From NCBI GenBank assembly GCA_023079485.1, contig CM041104.1:6060864-6124863 (forward strand): a stretch of DNA of 64,000 nt. Reading direction: 5' to 3'. Positions 10,097 to 25,000 of this stretch are shown here, piece after piece. The position numbers were made by a program, and so were the translations under genes. The notes beneath the pieces were generated by a model. The model did not search any database, was not told the origin of the DNA, and saw nothing but the letters and a program-made list of their open reading frames with translations. The number at the start of each line of letters is the position of its first letter. Positions within the stretch are counted from its first letter, which is position 1. Origin of the DNA: Archilochus colubris. Its lineage: Eukaryota > Chordata > Aves > Apodiformes > Trochilidae.

Positions 10097-13000
10097 CTAG
10101 GGCAAAACCAAACCAGAACAGTTTGTTACTGAGCTACAACACTACTTGGGTGTTAGATCAAGAGAAAAAGAGCAGTTTAACATATTCCCTGGAAAACAAT
10201 CTTCTACTGGTCCCTAGGCATGCAAAGCCAGTCAGTTTCCTCTGAGGAAATATTTATCAAGTGTTTAGTCAGTAATTATCTCCACGGATGATATTTTTGA
10301 TGATGGGTATTTTTGTCTGTGTTTTCCAGACAATCCTGCTCTGTGGGTTTCAACAATCCTAATGCTGTCTTGATAGCCTGGCTCTGAATCTCACTGCTCT
10401 TCCCACTGCTCCCAGGGACAGGGAGAAGCTCGTGGTCTGCTTTGGTCATTCACATACTTACTTTTCTAGCCTTTGGTTGCCATCTGGATTGCAGCCTGTG
10501 CTTTTGGCTACTAACTATGAATCTCGTGCTTACCCTGGTTTCCTGATTCCTTTATGGTTTTGAAAAAATGTTTTTAGTTTTTGTGGGAAAGTGCTGAAAG
10601 CATTCTTCTGAAAATAACAGTACAGAATGAGGAAAAATACCACTATTTGTGCAGGCCAGGAAGATGGAATGTGCACACTTTACTCAGAATGATTAATGGC
10701 ACAACAAAAAAGCTTAATTTTGTGGCAAATTAGAGAAAGTGAATAACATGGCCAAGGAGTCTTAGGTTTCTGAGGTGTGGAGTGAAAATGGCATAGTATT
10801 TACACCTCTAAGAGACACTCAGTGTTAAGTTACATGTCCAGCCAGGTGTCATTTTGCTTTTACAGCCTCAAAGTCTTGGTCTCCCAGTGAACAAGTCTTA
10901 AAAGTGAAGGCTGCAGCTTTGGTGTGCATTTCCATGATAAAAATTGCATTCTGCAGAAAGAGCACAACTCCAGAATGCACAGGACCATAGGGAGTAAAAG
11001 GCAGCAGCTCTGTATGACAACACTTTAAAAATTCTGCACAAGTAGCAGCAGCTTTTTCTAGCAACAGTAGTTAACTAGTAACTCCTGATACTTTTCATGG
11101 TACTCTCCAAGATTAAAGGCAAGTTCAGCAAATCCATGCACCTTTTAAAAGTTTAATTGTGGTACCCCTGAGAGATGCTCATTTAATCCAACCTGCAATT
11201 TTACAGTGCAGCTTTTCATTACAGCTGCTCTACATATGCACAAGTAATACATTAGGTGGCTCACTGCTCCTAATGGAGAAGCTGCATGGCTACACTATGA
11301 GCCTTGAGTGAAATGACAACCAAACTCCATCACAGTTTCTTTTATTTAGGAAAACAAGACTTACTTCTTGTGTAAGTCTTCTGGTGAAGAAAGGATTCAA
11401 ATACTTGGCATCAAACCACATAAATCCTTTGAGGTCCTGGCGTTTTATGTACTGGGCTTCATATTCCTCTTCTGTGAGCTCTGATAAATGTTCAGATTCT
11501 ATGGTATTTCCCTAGAAACATGACAAAAAATGGAACAGCCTAAGAAATGTGCCAGTCATCTCTCCAGCCTGCTTCAGCACCCTGCTCTGTTCTCCCTTCT
11601 CACAACCAATTCCCATGCTGGAATAATTTGGAAACTACCACCCCAGCCTACCAGGACTGATGGCTACATGAATCTGTCCAGCTGTTAATTCCCAAAGCCA
11701 CTTCCCTTTTCAGGCTGAAAGGTAAAAGACCTCAAATGTTCCATGTTTTGTATTGTTTCTACTGCTGAGAACAGATTTCTGGTGTGCAGGGTTTCTCTTG
11801 TGAGCTGGTCAATGATTTTATCCAGCAAGCAGCACTAATGTCATTGTCTCACTGAAAACATCTCACCATACCTAAGTGGTATATATACACACATACAGAT
11901 ATATATATAGGAGGTAATTTTAAAGACTGCAAGCTTTTTGAAACCTCATGCCATGAGGAGCTGTTCTTCAGAGCCCACAGAATAACACCCTGCATGTTTT
12001 GTTTGATGGTTTGGGAAAAAAACAGGCAAATGCTCTGGAATATATTCCAGCACTTTGCACCCAAGGAGTCAGGCTGTTAGTTTTCTTCACTATTGCTTAG
12101 CCAGAAATCACTTTAAAATAAAACCCAGTCAGAAGAGTGCTGTTGTTACCACCTTCTCATGGCCTTTGCTTTGACTTTTTCAAAATAATTCCCATCTGCC
12201 TCTTTTATTATTAACTCGTGACTCACTGTACCAGCTACTTTCCCTCTGTATATGACTCAATCCTGTATCATCTGCTTTAAGCTTTTGCTGGTGCTACTGT
12301 AATTTGTATGGATCATTTTATAATTAGACTGAGTTAGGAGGCCAATTCTCCCTTTGTCCAGTTATTTTGTTTAACCATGCTCTGCCTTTGGGGTATTTTA
12401 AGATTATACTGCTTGACCTTTTCCTGTAACACTTCCATTGCTTTCATTTTACTTTATAGTAAAAAGTAATGCACCAGTCTTGGAAAAATGTAAAAATTTA
12501 AAAAACCCAGACTGGTCTCCCATCCAGGATCCTCTGAGTACAAAACTGAAACAAACCATCTTCTCTGTTTTGCTGAGGTTAATGTCCTTCTTGTTCCTCT
12601 TGCGTGCTTTGGAGTCCTCAATGTCAATCAGTCTGATAAGGGGCATGGTTCCTCCTCCCAGCAGCAAAATTGTGAACAACACAATGATGATGGTTGTTGT
12701 CCCAATGAGCTGCCTCTTCTCTATTGGTTCCAAGCCCAAATGGAGGCTGAGGGCATAGGGAATTGCCCCACGTAAACCTTATCAGAGGGAACAGTAAGTC
12801 AATGAACAATCAACACCCTGATAACTCAATAATGATTTCTAACTTTAAGAGATTTTTAGGATTCTATACCATGTCCATTTATCTATCATTTGGTTACCAC
12901 ACTATAATGAACCTGAAAGCTGAGCTCTTCAGATACTGGTTTTCAAATTGGGAGGTTGCTAGATGTAGACAGAAAATTAGACTCTCAGTAAAGCTCCAGT

Positions 13001-16000
13001 GGGGATTGCCACTGCATGGTCCTCAAGCACAAAGGGGAAAGAGAACACATCTGTTGCACTTGGGTTTGAGAATGGTGTAAATGTTCAGTGGAGTTTTGCT
13101 CCATAGATGGAAAATTAATTACTCACAGAGTAGCCCACACAATGAAAAAGACAACATTTTTTCCAGTCCTCTGTACTTTGAGCTTTAACTTACCACTAAA
13201 CCACATGATAAACATCATTTTGGGGGTGATTTTATGATCACGGAAAAAGTTGAGTAGGAAGGAAAGTGGGAAAATATTCACTGCTCTTCCAAACAGAACA
13301 AGTACCTGAAAAACAGAAAGTAGAGCAAGAGACCATTTGACATGTAACATTTGTGCAGGCCCCAGATGCATCTGGTTTGTACGGGGTAAGGTGAATATTC
13401 TCTTTTTGCTCACAGGTCTTGCAAGTAGGTCTGCAGCTAAACTGACAAAGAAATCTCTCAGCGTGGGTCAGTGTGGAATTGAACTTTTACACATTTTGTC
13501 TGCTTAAATGAAACTAAACCAGATTTGTCACTGACAGAGACCAGATACTATTTTACTTATAATAAATAAATGCAACCCAAGAGGCATTCCAGGGCCACCA
13601 AGAATTACTTTGGGCAAAAGTTCTCCACAGTTCAGCTCCTTTAATCATTCACTTGGCAAAGCAGCTATGAGGCAATAAGATATTTCTATTGTCTCCCCAT
13701 GGACCAGTTCTTCAGAGAAGAAGGCCAGAAGCCAAGCAAACAGCATGTAATCTGGTTCTTCAACACTTCCCTGGGTTATAAAACAAACCATGCACTGAAG
13801 CAACATTGCTGGGGGGGGAGCAGCTGTTGGGGGGGAGTGCTGTTGATTTAATGGCAGAAAATTAACAAATACAGTGAACCCTTTAACTCAGAAAAGCAAA
13901 GGTTTTCACAATGGCATTGCTTTTGAGCTCCACCACAAACAGACCTTGATAAGATAAATATCCTAGAATTAGTCAACAGGATCCTTGAAGGGCTGTGCTG
14001 TTTTCCTTTATGAATCACCCCAAAATTATGAAATTTGCATTATGCCCGTGAGGGCAATGCTGCATAGAAGGAAGAGTCACACCTCAGATATGTATTAGAT
14101 AAGGAAGTTGGGTGTAATGCAGTGAGAGCAGTTCCTCATGCTGCTGGCATTGTCTGTAAACTGTAGATAATTCTTCCCTTGAACCAAGGACTAAACTGTG
14201 TTAGTATACACTGCTGTATGTGACTGGGAATAGATTCATATTTCCCTCTTTTGACTCAGCAAAAGAGAACATACTTTTCAAGTCATTAATTATAGCAAAA
14301 GATGTAGGTAACCCCCCATGAAACTTAATTCAAAGTGCAAGCTACACTGAAATACAGAATGAAAGAAAAAGAATTAAGAATGGAGTCAAAGAATGAGGAA
14401 TTTTGAGTAAGGACTTCCTCTAAAGAAGGTGAGACCAGAGTGAAGAAGCCACATATAAATGGGTTTATACAGACAGACTGCAACAATAGGTGAGAGAAAG
14501 AGAGACTCAAAAGCTGCAGTCTTGGACAGATGAAATGGAGCAGAGTTTTATACCAGCTGGTGCTGAACTTTCTAGGAACTGCCCATTCATGCAAATTGTT
14601 CACGTGAAGCTAAAGATTTCTAAAACTCTGGACTGTTTTCTGGGAAAATAACTTTTGGAAAAAAAGTGGCATATATAATAATCTCAACATCTTTTGAGAT
14701 TTATTTTATTAAATCAAATATGGTCAAAACAAGTAAGGGCTTCAAAATAAAAACAAACTGGGATTTTTTAAAGATTGCATATATTAAAAGTACTTCCATA
14801 AAAATCTATAAACACAACCATTCTAAAATATATTAACTGTAAGGTGTTCACCCCCTCCCCAATATCAAAAATACATCTAAATAAGTACAGAAGAAAGTAA
14901 ATACCTACTATGCACCAGATGACAAAGGACATTTCAAACTTGTGAGGAAAGCTAAAAATTGACAGCCCAAGAAATGCAAAAACACACGTTTCTGAAAAAG
15001 AGAAATCACATCTTAGACAATTCTATAGAAGTTGCTGTACTCTTATTAGTGCTCAATTCATTACTTTCTTATTAATGGCAGCAGTTCATGACTTTCTTTG
15101 TAATAAAATACTGCACTGTATGATCTAACAATTCTTATATATTCTAATAACCTCTAGAGGTGATGTTTACAAATCTGAAATTGTACCACCAATGCTCAGT
15201 GACTACACTAACCCAGATGTTTTATTTCCACAGCACCAGCTCATCATCATCAGAGGATCAGAGAGTTGAGATGTTTCATCAGTTTACTGCTGTCCTAGCA
15301 AGGTAGGTTCCTTATCATAAAGGCTGTTAAAAACAGGATGGTTTTGAACTCAGAGTAGCAATACCTTGGTTACTGCAGCACAAGAAGGTTGGTCATGCTT
15401 TGGGTACTGGTTACTTCTTTTTGTGTGTTGAAAACCTGCTGCAAATTTGTACAAAATTGTACACTACCTCAAAGAACTCTTTTTCAGTAACTTGAATGAA
15501 TATGTGGTTTTATAGCATTTGTAATAGATTAAGACTAAACTTTGATGAGTTACTGGTGCTCAGGTAATGAGTGATGAAGTTTAGTTTGCAGCAGGGCTGC
15601 TCCCTGACCATGGTCCAAATGCATCTCCTGGCAAAGAATGAGGAATATATTCATGACATCCCCCCAAAATGCCTCTATTTGTAAACAGAAGCATGTCATT
15701 TCTTTCCCAGTTTTGCTTGCAAAAGGAAATGGAAAGGCTATGGGACTCTGAGCTGCTTGTGTCACTACTTCCAAAAAAACCTTCTCAACCTGTAAAGATA
15801 TTGTTTTTGCAAGTAGCTTTTTAGATCCAAAACCATTTTTAAAAGTACTGATAAAAATCCATCTCCTAAAACTAAAAATAGACCAGAGAAATACAGGAGT
15901 CAGAGATCTCTACTTGGTTGTCAGTCTCAAGGCAAATCTTAGCAGGAGCCTCCAGGATGGCAGAGAGAGATTTACTGTAGGTTTTATCCAGTATGGCAGG

Positions 16001-19000
16001 AAAAGTGACTTTTGGCTGCCATACAGCCTCCACTATTAGGAATTCTTCTCTGAAAGACATGTACCACTGACATACAAAAAGCTAGAAGAAAAGTCACAAC
16101 TTTGCTGCTCCCATCAGAATCACCACTTCAAGCAAATATAATTTTGAACTATTAATATTACATATTAGTAAGAGATAGCACCTACCACACATGAAAGCAA
16201 CAGTTCTCAGCGTTTGCTGCATTAAAATCTGTGTAACTGGGGACAAGTTGTGGTGTGTATAGTGAGACATCACGATGCCAGAGAAGAGGATTGCCATGAT
16301 ACCTGTAGAGAAAAATGTGGCAGTCAACAGAAGAAGAATAGTTTGCACTCAGCAAATATCTGTGTTTACAGTCCTTACTGACACAAAAGCTTATGAAGCA
16401 ATAAGTGGGGTTTCTATTACCACTGTTATTCATACTGCTCTCATTCCACTGGTCTTATTAAATCCTAGGAGGCCCAGTATAGGTCACTTGCAAGCTAGAA
16501 TAAGTCCCTGTTATGTCACATTTTCCCATAAAAGTGAGGAAAATAAAAAGGCAGTCCTTAAGTGTTTTCCCTGCTTTTCACTCTCCTAACAGGTTGAGAT
16601 GAGATCAAAAGAAGAATTAATATTTGAGAATAGTAGGGCTAGAGAAGTGTATAATTAATTTCTCCTGGAAAATGTATCATTCTTTCCTACCTGCTGATCA
16701 GCCAGGCCCAAGCACTCTACCAAAAGCAGAACAAGAGCAACAGGACACGGGTGTGAATCCACTCCTGTACAGTGCACCACATCTAATACCATAAAAAATT
16801 AAAAATAAGTAGCACACACAGATGTCCCACCAATTTTTTTATCAACGGGCAAATCAAAAAAAGCTATCGAGACTTGAGAATTCTGGGAGAAAATTACCTT
16901 TGTAGCAATCCCAGAACCATTTAGGCTGGAAGGTACAGCCTGTAAGTAGGGCCTGCAAGGAATGTTCAGAATGTCCCTTGCCTCCTGCAGAAAGGGTCAC
17001 GAGAGCATCTGCTAAAAGTCACCACACAGAGTCAACTCAGTTGTCAACTATGGGAAAAGCCACCAAATTTCCATTCTAGAATCCATCTGCCCTAGTGACA
17101 TGCACAGCTGGGACAGAGGTACAGCAGCTGATATGACAGGTCAGAACAGCAACCTCAGGTTTCACTGTATTTCACACATCTTTCATTTGTGTTAGGGATT
17201 TTTTTCCATCTACCTTGCTTCCCAGCTCTTGGTTATTTATGTCAAGAATCTGATTTTCAACCTATTTCAAGACATATCACAGATGCTGTCAGCTGTTCAT
17301 CCTTCATAGGGAGCTGGTTATCTTAAAGGGAGTTTAAACCATTTTCACAGCTGCTGCACAGACTTACACCTGTAATTTCAGATGATGGTTAGGACCCAGG
17401 AAAAAATTTAGCAGTCTGCTTAAAGAACAACTACAATGCTCCTTAGGAGGAAATAACTGACCAAAACTGACAACATAACCCAGAAGAAATCAACTCCAAT
17501 TCAGCTCTTGAAAGGACAGGATGACTTGGAATTATGCCTGCTTTTCCCAAGAAGAGGGAAGTTTAAAAGGCTAGAAGTATTTGGCTGGAGCTACATGCCA
17601 GGAGTGGCCCAGATGAACACAACTGAAGGGATTAGAATAGCTGAGGTGCAGTCAAAAGAAGCTTTTGTTTGAAATGTAGCATGACCTGACTGAGGTCATT
17701 CAAAGTTTGTATTTCTTGAGAAATCATTCTTGAAGGCACTTGAGCAAATCAAAGAGGTTGTCTTTAGAAATACAAGGAACCTCTGCCATCCTGATGGGAA
17801 CCAACTAGGAATCTTTCTGCAAGTTTTCTTTTGTGTACCAACTTAGAGAAGTGTTGGTTATATAAGGCAAGAGCACTGTAATTCTGCAATATTTTACTAT
17901 ATCATATCATGACTTCTCACAGGGCAAAAGTTGTTTTTACAGCAACACAAATACCTTAATGTAACTGCTTGCTCAGGTTTCATATAATTTAGTTCCCCTA
18001 CATACATGTTGGCCTATGTACAGAAGTGGGCAGAATGCAATGTTTGCATTAGTGTTGTAGATCTTGATGGTGTAACCACCATGATTATAGGCCACATCTT
18101 CATATATATATATATATAAAAGTACAACTCCACTGACATCAGTGAGGGTATGCTGATATACACTCCTACAGATCCATTCCAAAATATTGATATTAGCTCA
18201 CATGTACATTTCCAGAAAGTCTGATCTGATGCCTGCAGCTTGTAACAAGAAATCCAGTCATGCTATTACCCCTCACAAACTTGTAATATTCTTATATAGC
18301 TGTATAGAATATACATATTTTAATGCACTTTAAGAACACAAACAAACAAAAAAAACCATGAAAAAAGAACCAAACAGATTCCCTAGCTATCTGAGTTATG
18401 CTAACTTGTGTCTCTTCTCACTTTCCTTTGAGAAGTGAGATTAAAACCCCACTAAAATCAGCAATGATCAAAGATGCTGGGCATCCAGCAGAACCAGCCC
18501 CTGTCTTTGTAATTGGCTCTACAGAACGATGAAACAAGTTCACCTGTAAGCCTCTTCTTGGGGCCCTCAGCAAAACTTCTACCAAGTACTCAGAGATACA
18601 ACACTGGTCTCAGCTGATTTCCCCTGAAGGAGAGGCAAAAGAACAGCTCCAAGGTCATAGCTGGACATTACTCATGTTTGCTGATGTGGCTGAGATCCAC
18701 AGCATGCAGCTGACATTTTAATTCTGTGTTAGGCAGTGATAACTGGGGAGAACAGTAGTATTTATGCTGGCTAATTAATGCTTATGAAAGCTGCACTAAC
18801 TTTTCTACATTTTTAAAACATGAGGTAGAGAATAAGTGCTTCCTTAAAGTCAAAGTTAAAAGTAAGACCACAGTTTAAATGAGAAACTGAAAAAACAGAG
18901 GCTCTCTCAGACACCAATACCATCTGCTCCCTAAATCTGGCAAAGAAATGTGCACATACCCATTTTGCTACTCACCTGAGAGTGAGATACCTTCTGCAAG

Positions 19001-22000
19001 TCCATAGGGAAGGTAGGCAAAGATAATCATCATCCCAAACTCTAGGGAGGGTGTTTTCCTTAAATCAATGTGCTTCAGCACGTACACATGGAAATGTTAT
19101 GGAAAAAGTAAATTAAAATTCAGAGAAAAATTTAAATCTGGGTCATGCCACTACAAAACAATGATTATGCTTAATGTACTTGTCTACTGAATAGCTAATA
19201 AAGTTTCACATCTGCTTTTGACTAAAGTAAGAAAAGATTAATAATTTCTTCTGAGGAGTGTTTCTTATAGAAACTTCCTACAGAAACTTCTTATAGAGTC
19301 CTATCAGCAGTAGACAGAATACTAGAAATAGCAGATAGCAGACAGAAGACAGACCTAGAGACAGAGAAGATCTGCTACTGCTGTACCTAAACAATACTGA
19401 CAACAACATGCCAGATTGTTTGGATCTAGAAGAGACATTTCCCTACATACTCAATTTTCAAAATCTCTGCTCCAAAACTATGGCAAAAAATCCACAGAGA
19501 TTCATTAAATAGTAAAGACTTTTTTAAAAACAGGGAAGAGTTACTGAACAGCATTTAAAATTGATCTAATTTATGCTTTAACAACTTCATTTTGATGCTA
19601 AAGATATGTAAAACTTTTTGATTTTTCATCAAAACTTTTGATTTGTCATCACAGACATGGACATTTGTCAAGGCCACAGGTTCTGTTTTGCATCTCATGC
19701 ACAGTTCTGCAGCACAGCTGCCAAGCACAAGTGGATTTTGCCTAGGACATTATTATTTGCCACACCAAGCAAGCAAGCAAGCAATCTCCTCTCATAATTC
19801 ACTAGACAGTTACTTTCAAACAGCTATGACAGCTTTGCAGTAATATTAACAGTGAGGAATATTCCCTCAATCACATCCTTGCCTTATGTTTAAAATACTC
19901 CACCTATCAGCTTTGTTAAAATTCAGAGGTTTAGATGCCTGTGACATGGAAGTTCACATTCCTCCTGTGTCATGAACCCTCAATAATCTTCCACTATATT
20001 TATCTGCTGGCAACCCCTAAGAGATGTCCTGTGCTGTACTGCAATTTTGCATGCTCAGGGTAAATCCAATACTTTCAGGCAGAAATAACTGTAATGGGGC
20101 AAATAGGCTGCTTTTCTCTTTGTCTTGGTATCATTTAGATATCAGTGAAAGAAGTGTTGAACATCTGTCTCCCTCTTCTGTTGTGATGTATGGAATAATT
20201 TAAAAGATCATGGAACCAGGCTAATGAACCAAGAGAGGAAATATGTCCATATTTTACAGGATCAGAGTGTATGATTACTTACAAACAAAGTGCTTAACAG
20301 TATATCCCAGATGACATGAATAACTGTTTACAAGCCCAGCACAAAAGATTACCTGCAGTGGAATCACTGTTAACATGAAACAAGCTCTGAAAAGTAACAA
20401 AGGTGCCTGGCTTACAGCAAACACCCTTCCTCAGCTTGGCAGAGAAGCTTCTGGGTTGTTTAGCAACCAATTCATGAAGTGGAAGAGGCAAAATATAACT
20501 CAATGTGAATCCAAATAGAACAGGAGCTGTGTTCAGCTGCCTGAATATGCTACTTAGGGACAAATGATCTGGTTTGACTCAAAAGCCCTCAGGAAAAGCA
20601 GCTATTTTTTTTCTTTTCCTTTTTTAATTAAATGTTTTATGTATGTAAAAAGGGAGCCATATGCTTGTAAAAATGGATCAGTACTGAAATGAAATTAATA
20701 TATTTTGAATTTACACAATTACCATATTTTATAACACTCCAATGCACATAAGGTATTATACAGCATTTCAGACCTTGATTATGTTTATAAAAAATTGATG
20801 CAACTTAAGCAACACCCACACACACTAACATGAATCCAAAATACCTATGAGAAAATTCCTCACCCAACAAAACAATGTCTAATTAGAAATATCCCCCTAA
20901 GTAATGATGGAGAAGATGAAAAAGAAACATACTATTAGAATGCTGAAGATCACCAATTTATACGTGGGTATCACCAAAATTAACAAAGGATATTAATGCA
21001 GAAATAAGACCAGTAAGTGTGCCAAGTGCAGCAGAGCCAAAGAACATCTTAAGAAAGTATCCCAGTGCCTGTAGGAACGTTTCCCATCCACTTACATCTG
21101 ACATATTTTCTCTTGTCAAACCTTCTGCTGTGCTAGATATAATTAAAAAAAGAAATAAAAAGAAACAGTTATACATTCTAAGCCTGAATCCAAAAATACC
21201 AAACATCTTTTGAAAACGACAACAAAGAAAACTTCCATTTCTTTGTTGCTTCCATTCTTAAAAGGCTTTTACTGTGATATATATAAAAAGAGGAATGTCA
21301 AAAGATGTTAAATCAAGTCTTAGTGTAATCCCCAAAGGGAAACCTAATTCTGCTAAAAATCTGGAAATCCAACATTGCTCTTCTGAAGAATCCCCAGAAT
21401 GGCGTAAATAGGCTATGATAATGCCCAGTATTACAAAACAACTTTCAAACTTTGAAAAGGAAATAAAAACCCAATTTGCAGCAGTAAAAACTCAGGGTGT
21501 GAAAAAGAAGAGAAGGATTGTGTGGGTGTCACAGAAAAACAACTGAACAGGAAGACTTCTCATCAAATATTTAGGTGTGGAGACAAGAAGGTCACTGCGG
21601 AAACTCAAAGAAACTCTTAGGAGGAAATGGAAGCAATCTCTGAATTTCAGGAACATGTTTCATAGAATTCCATGCAAACAGGTCAAGGATTTTAACTAGT
21701 GTTCCTTTTGACTGCTGTTAGCCTTCATGGCCTGCCCTGAAAGCACTTCAGCTGTATTAATAGCAATTAGTTAACTGAAATAGCACTCTAACTTCACCAC
21801 CTTGTTAGTACATCTACTCCTTCTGTATGTTCAGTCACATCTATAGACTTCACCAATAACATGGAGATATATCTATATTCTTTTTAGGCTTTTCAGCCCC
21901 AAATAATTATCATGGCAAAAGGACAAGGATATCAGGGGTTCTTCTTCCCAACACAGATACAAAACTATTCCATGGATGACAATGTATCCCTGCCTCACCA

Positions 22001-25000
22001 ACTAAATGGGGAAGTGGGGCTCTGGGTACAAGCCAATGATGCTGGAGACATAGATTTATAACTAGCAAGGTAAATATTTTTGTGCAAGCCTGAAAGGACA
22101 CAAGTTGGTCTTCTGTTGTCAGGATCCTCAGATGGAAAGAACGCTGGTAAACATATGGACCTAGAAAGCAATCAGTTCTCTGGGGTCAATGAGATGAGGC
22201 ACTGAGGTGGTGATAATAAGACACCTTTTTACTGTCTTCTGCCCATGCAGGTTATGTTATGTTTTAACAAAGAAGCATCATACAAAAATCAGCTTTACAC
22301 CAGAAATACATGATTGCTGTCTATCTGAATGAATAATTAACAGAAAATAATGTGGTTGTTGTTTCCATATCCACACGTAGTTCAAATGTACTTACTTGGT
22401 CAACACAATAGAGACTGCATCATTAAGAATGCTTTCTCCAAAAACCAACATGTTAAGTACAGGATCCACATTGAGGGCATTAAAAATTGCAATAGTAGCC
22501 ACAGGGTCAACTGCAGATATTAAGGAGCCAAATGCAAAACTGGGAAAACACAAAACAAAAAGCTAGATGAAAGAAAAATATGTATCTCGTAAACTCATCC
22601 TAACACGTAGTAACAAAGTTGTTACTATTACTGTATAGTTCCTAAGCAGTGAAAAGTTATGCTCTCTTCCCAGTCATGAGCACTTGAAATGACAAAAGGG
22701 AAGTTTTAACTTTTTAGTTATTGAGAAAACTAAGAAAAAAATCAGGGGAATGGGAAACCAAACAACTTTACAGACACAGCTCAAACCAGGTATCATACAC
22801 ACAGCATGTTCAGAAGTTCTAAAGTACAGAAGAACTAAAGAGGAATATTTAAAGGGAACTGCCAAAAACTTCATTACTTTGGAATCCAAATGTAGACAAT
22901 ACAGAGGCAATTGTACTGCAAAACTGTGTAAAGTCAAAGACTGAAACCCAGTAAGGAAGAATTTTGCTGTTCACCCATGTTTTACTTGCTACGTTTCTTG
23001 CTTGCCACCATATTTATTAGGAATTTTAACAGAAAACTGCTGTGTTTGCTATACAATAAACACAAAAATCCCAAACAAACCAGGAACAAACATTATATAA
23101 TGGTAGAGTGGTGTCATTCTAAAAATTATTAGATCCTTTGCTAAGTTCTTGAAAAATCTGCATTATTGATACAGAACTCATTCTCTAAGAGAAGATTTGG
23201 CCAAGAAACTTATGCCCTCATCCCACATATTAATAATACCAACTAATCTAAGTTTACATATTTTAACTTCAAAGGTTGGTTTAAAAACCCAGTATCTTTC
23301 CTGTCTATGTACTATTTGGAAATAAGGGAGTAATAAATAGGGTTAAAAAGTGCTCAATCTATTTATTAGTTTTGTACACCATGTTGGAACTAAGCAATCA
23401 AAAAAATAACCAGAAGAGCTGGCCAACTACAATGCATTTGCCATATACATTTATCTTGAGTTTATCTTTATTTCATATACTATACCGTTTTCCCAAGAGC
23501 TTACCTGTCTGTCATGTTGAGTTTATAAATTACATCAGCCTGAAAGAATAGGTAAAACATTAAAAAAAAGAATATCAGAATCTATTGTGGTCTTCTGCTG
23601 TCTTTAGAAATTAAACTATTCATCAAATCCTAAGCTCATTATAATGAAAGAAATCACAGTAGTGATGTTGCTCAGTCTAACAGTGCTCTCCCACAGTAAT
23701 CTAATGCTACAATTCTGGCCACTCAAAATCAGGGAAACTGGAACAGATCCAGAAGAAGAGAGTAACTAACACATTCAGAGGAATGGAAATCTGAGAGGCA
23801 AAGAGGAAATTACAGATTGTTTAGCCTAACTGAATGAAGTCTGAGAGAAAATACAATTGTCTATAAAAATATATTGACAGAAGAACAAGTTAGATTAATA
23901 CTGCAAATTAGAAGATGGCTCTAGAGAATACAGGTTTTGGAACAGTCTTTCTGACAGACTAAGTAAGTTAAAAAAAAACAAAAACCAAAAAACTCAACTC
24001 AAGCCTTAGTTGCTGTTCACAGAGGATACTACATCTATGGAGGGGGTTATCACATTGCCTCTGATAGCAGAGAACTGAGCTTTGTGTCCAAGAAATTCAC
24101 TTTCTTTTTTGTCTACTCTTGAAAAATGGACTTTCAAAGAGCAAGGCAGATAAGCTTAGGTGCTTCAAAGCAGTTATTCTTACCTGGCCCAGGAAATAAA
24201 TTCCTCCACCTACAATGAAAGCTGATATTGCAGTGCCAAATACAGAAAACAGAGTGATGGAGCCAATGTTCTGAAAGAAATTACCCTGGAATACAATAAT
24301 TCAGTAAATCAATTTGATGATAATTACATGGAATTCAACACAATTATCCTAAACTTCATGAAGACAACCAAAAGCAGAATGTGCTTCAAACAAAACCTTG
24401 AAAAGTAAAATTAGTGTCTGGCAGGGGCTGACCTTGTGCAATGAATATCCAGATTCAAATATAATAGGTGGAAGCAAAAGCAGAAAAAACATATTTGGAC
24501 GAAACATTTCTTCTTCCTGAAAAAAAAAAAATAATAATTTCAAGGTCATCATAATTGTTGTAATAACACAGAATCCTCCAAAAGGGAAGTACTTTAAAAG
24601 AAAAAAAAACACCACCACCCCCCTACAAAAATGTTGGAAAGTAGAAATGGCATTAAACTTTCTTCTTATCACAAAATAAAAGACTGAATAATAGTAAACT
24701 ACTCCATTGGCTTCTTTTAAATCCAGTGATAGAAATCTAGATGTTATTTATTTTAATCTACTGAGTCCAAATAAGCTGCACAGAAACCAGGTTATTTATA
24801 TCAAAGAAAAAGCCTTTCTTTTTCCACAAAAAATTATTCTCATTTTATCTCAGTCTCAAAATCTGTACAGACTGTCAAGGAATGGTGATCTCTTGGCCAC
24901 TGTTTTCAATACTGAAGACAGCACAACTTGTCACCTTTGTAAGCCATGATTAATGTGTGTAAATCCAGGTTAAACAGCTGATTGACTATGCTGTTAAAAC

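Larger units (their letters stand above)
9989..16185 (-). other. SLC9A8: SLC9A8 introns 15 to 11: contents
   Basis: Introns 10097-11364, 11512-12556, 12778-13193, 13306-14908 and 14992-16185 hold AT-rich unique sequence. I saw no RNA gene, intact transposon or extra exon in them. A short G-rich patch (two G runs) lies at 13811-13836. Confidence 0.5.
21133..24432 (-). other. SLC9A8: SLC9A8 introns 8 to 5: contents
   Basis: Introns 21133-22395, 22540-23504, 23540-24183 and 24286-24432 hold AT-rich unique sequence, apart from a possible old CR1 fragment at 23740-23960. Confidence 0.45.
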
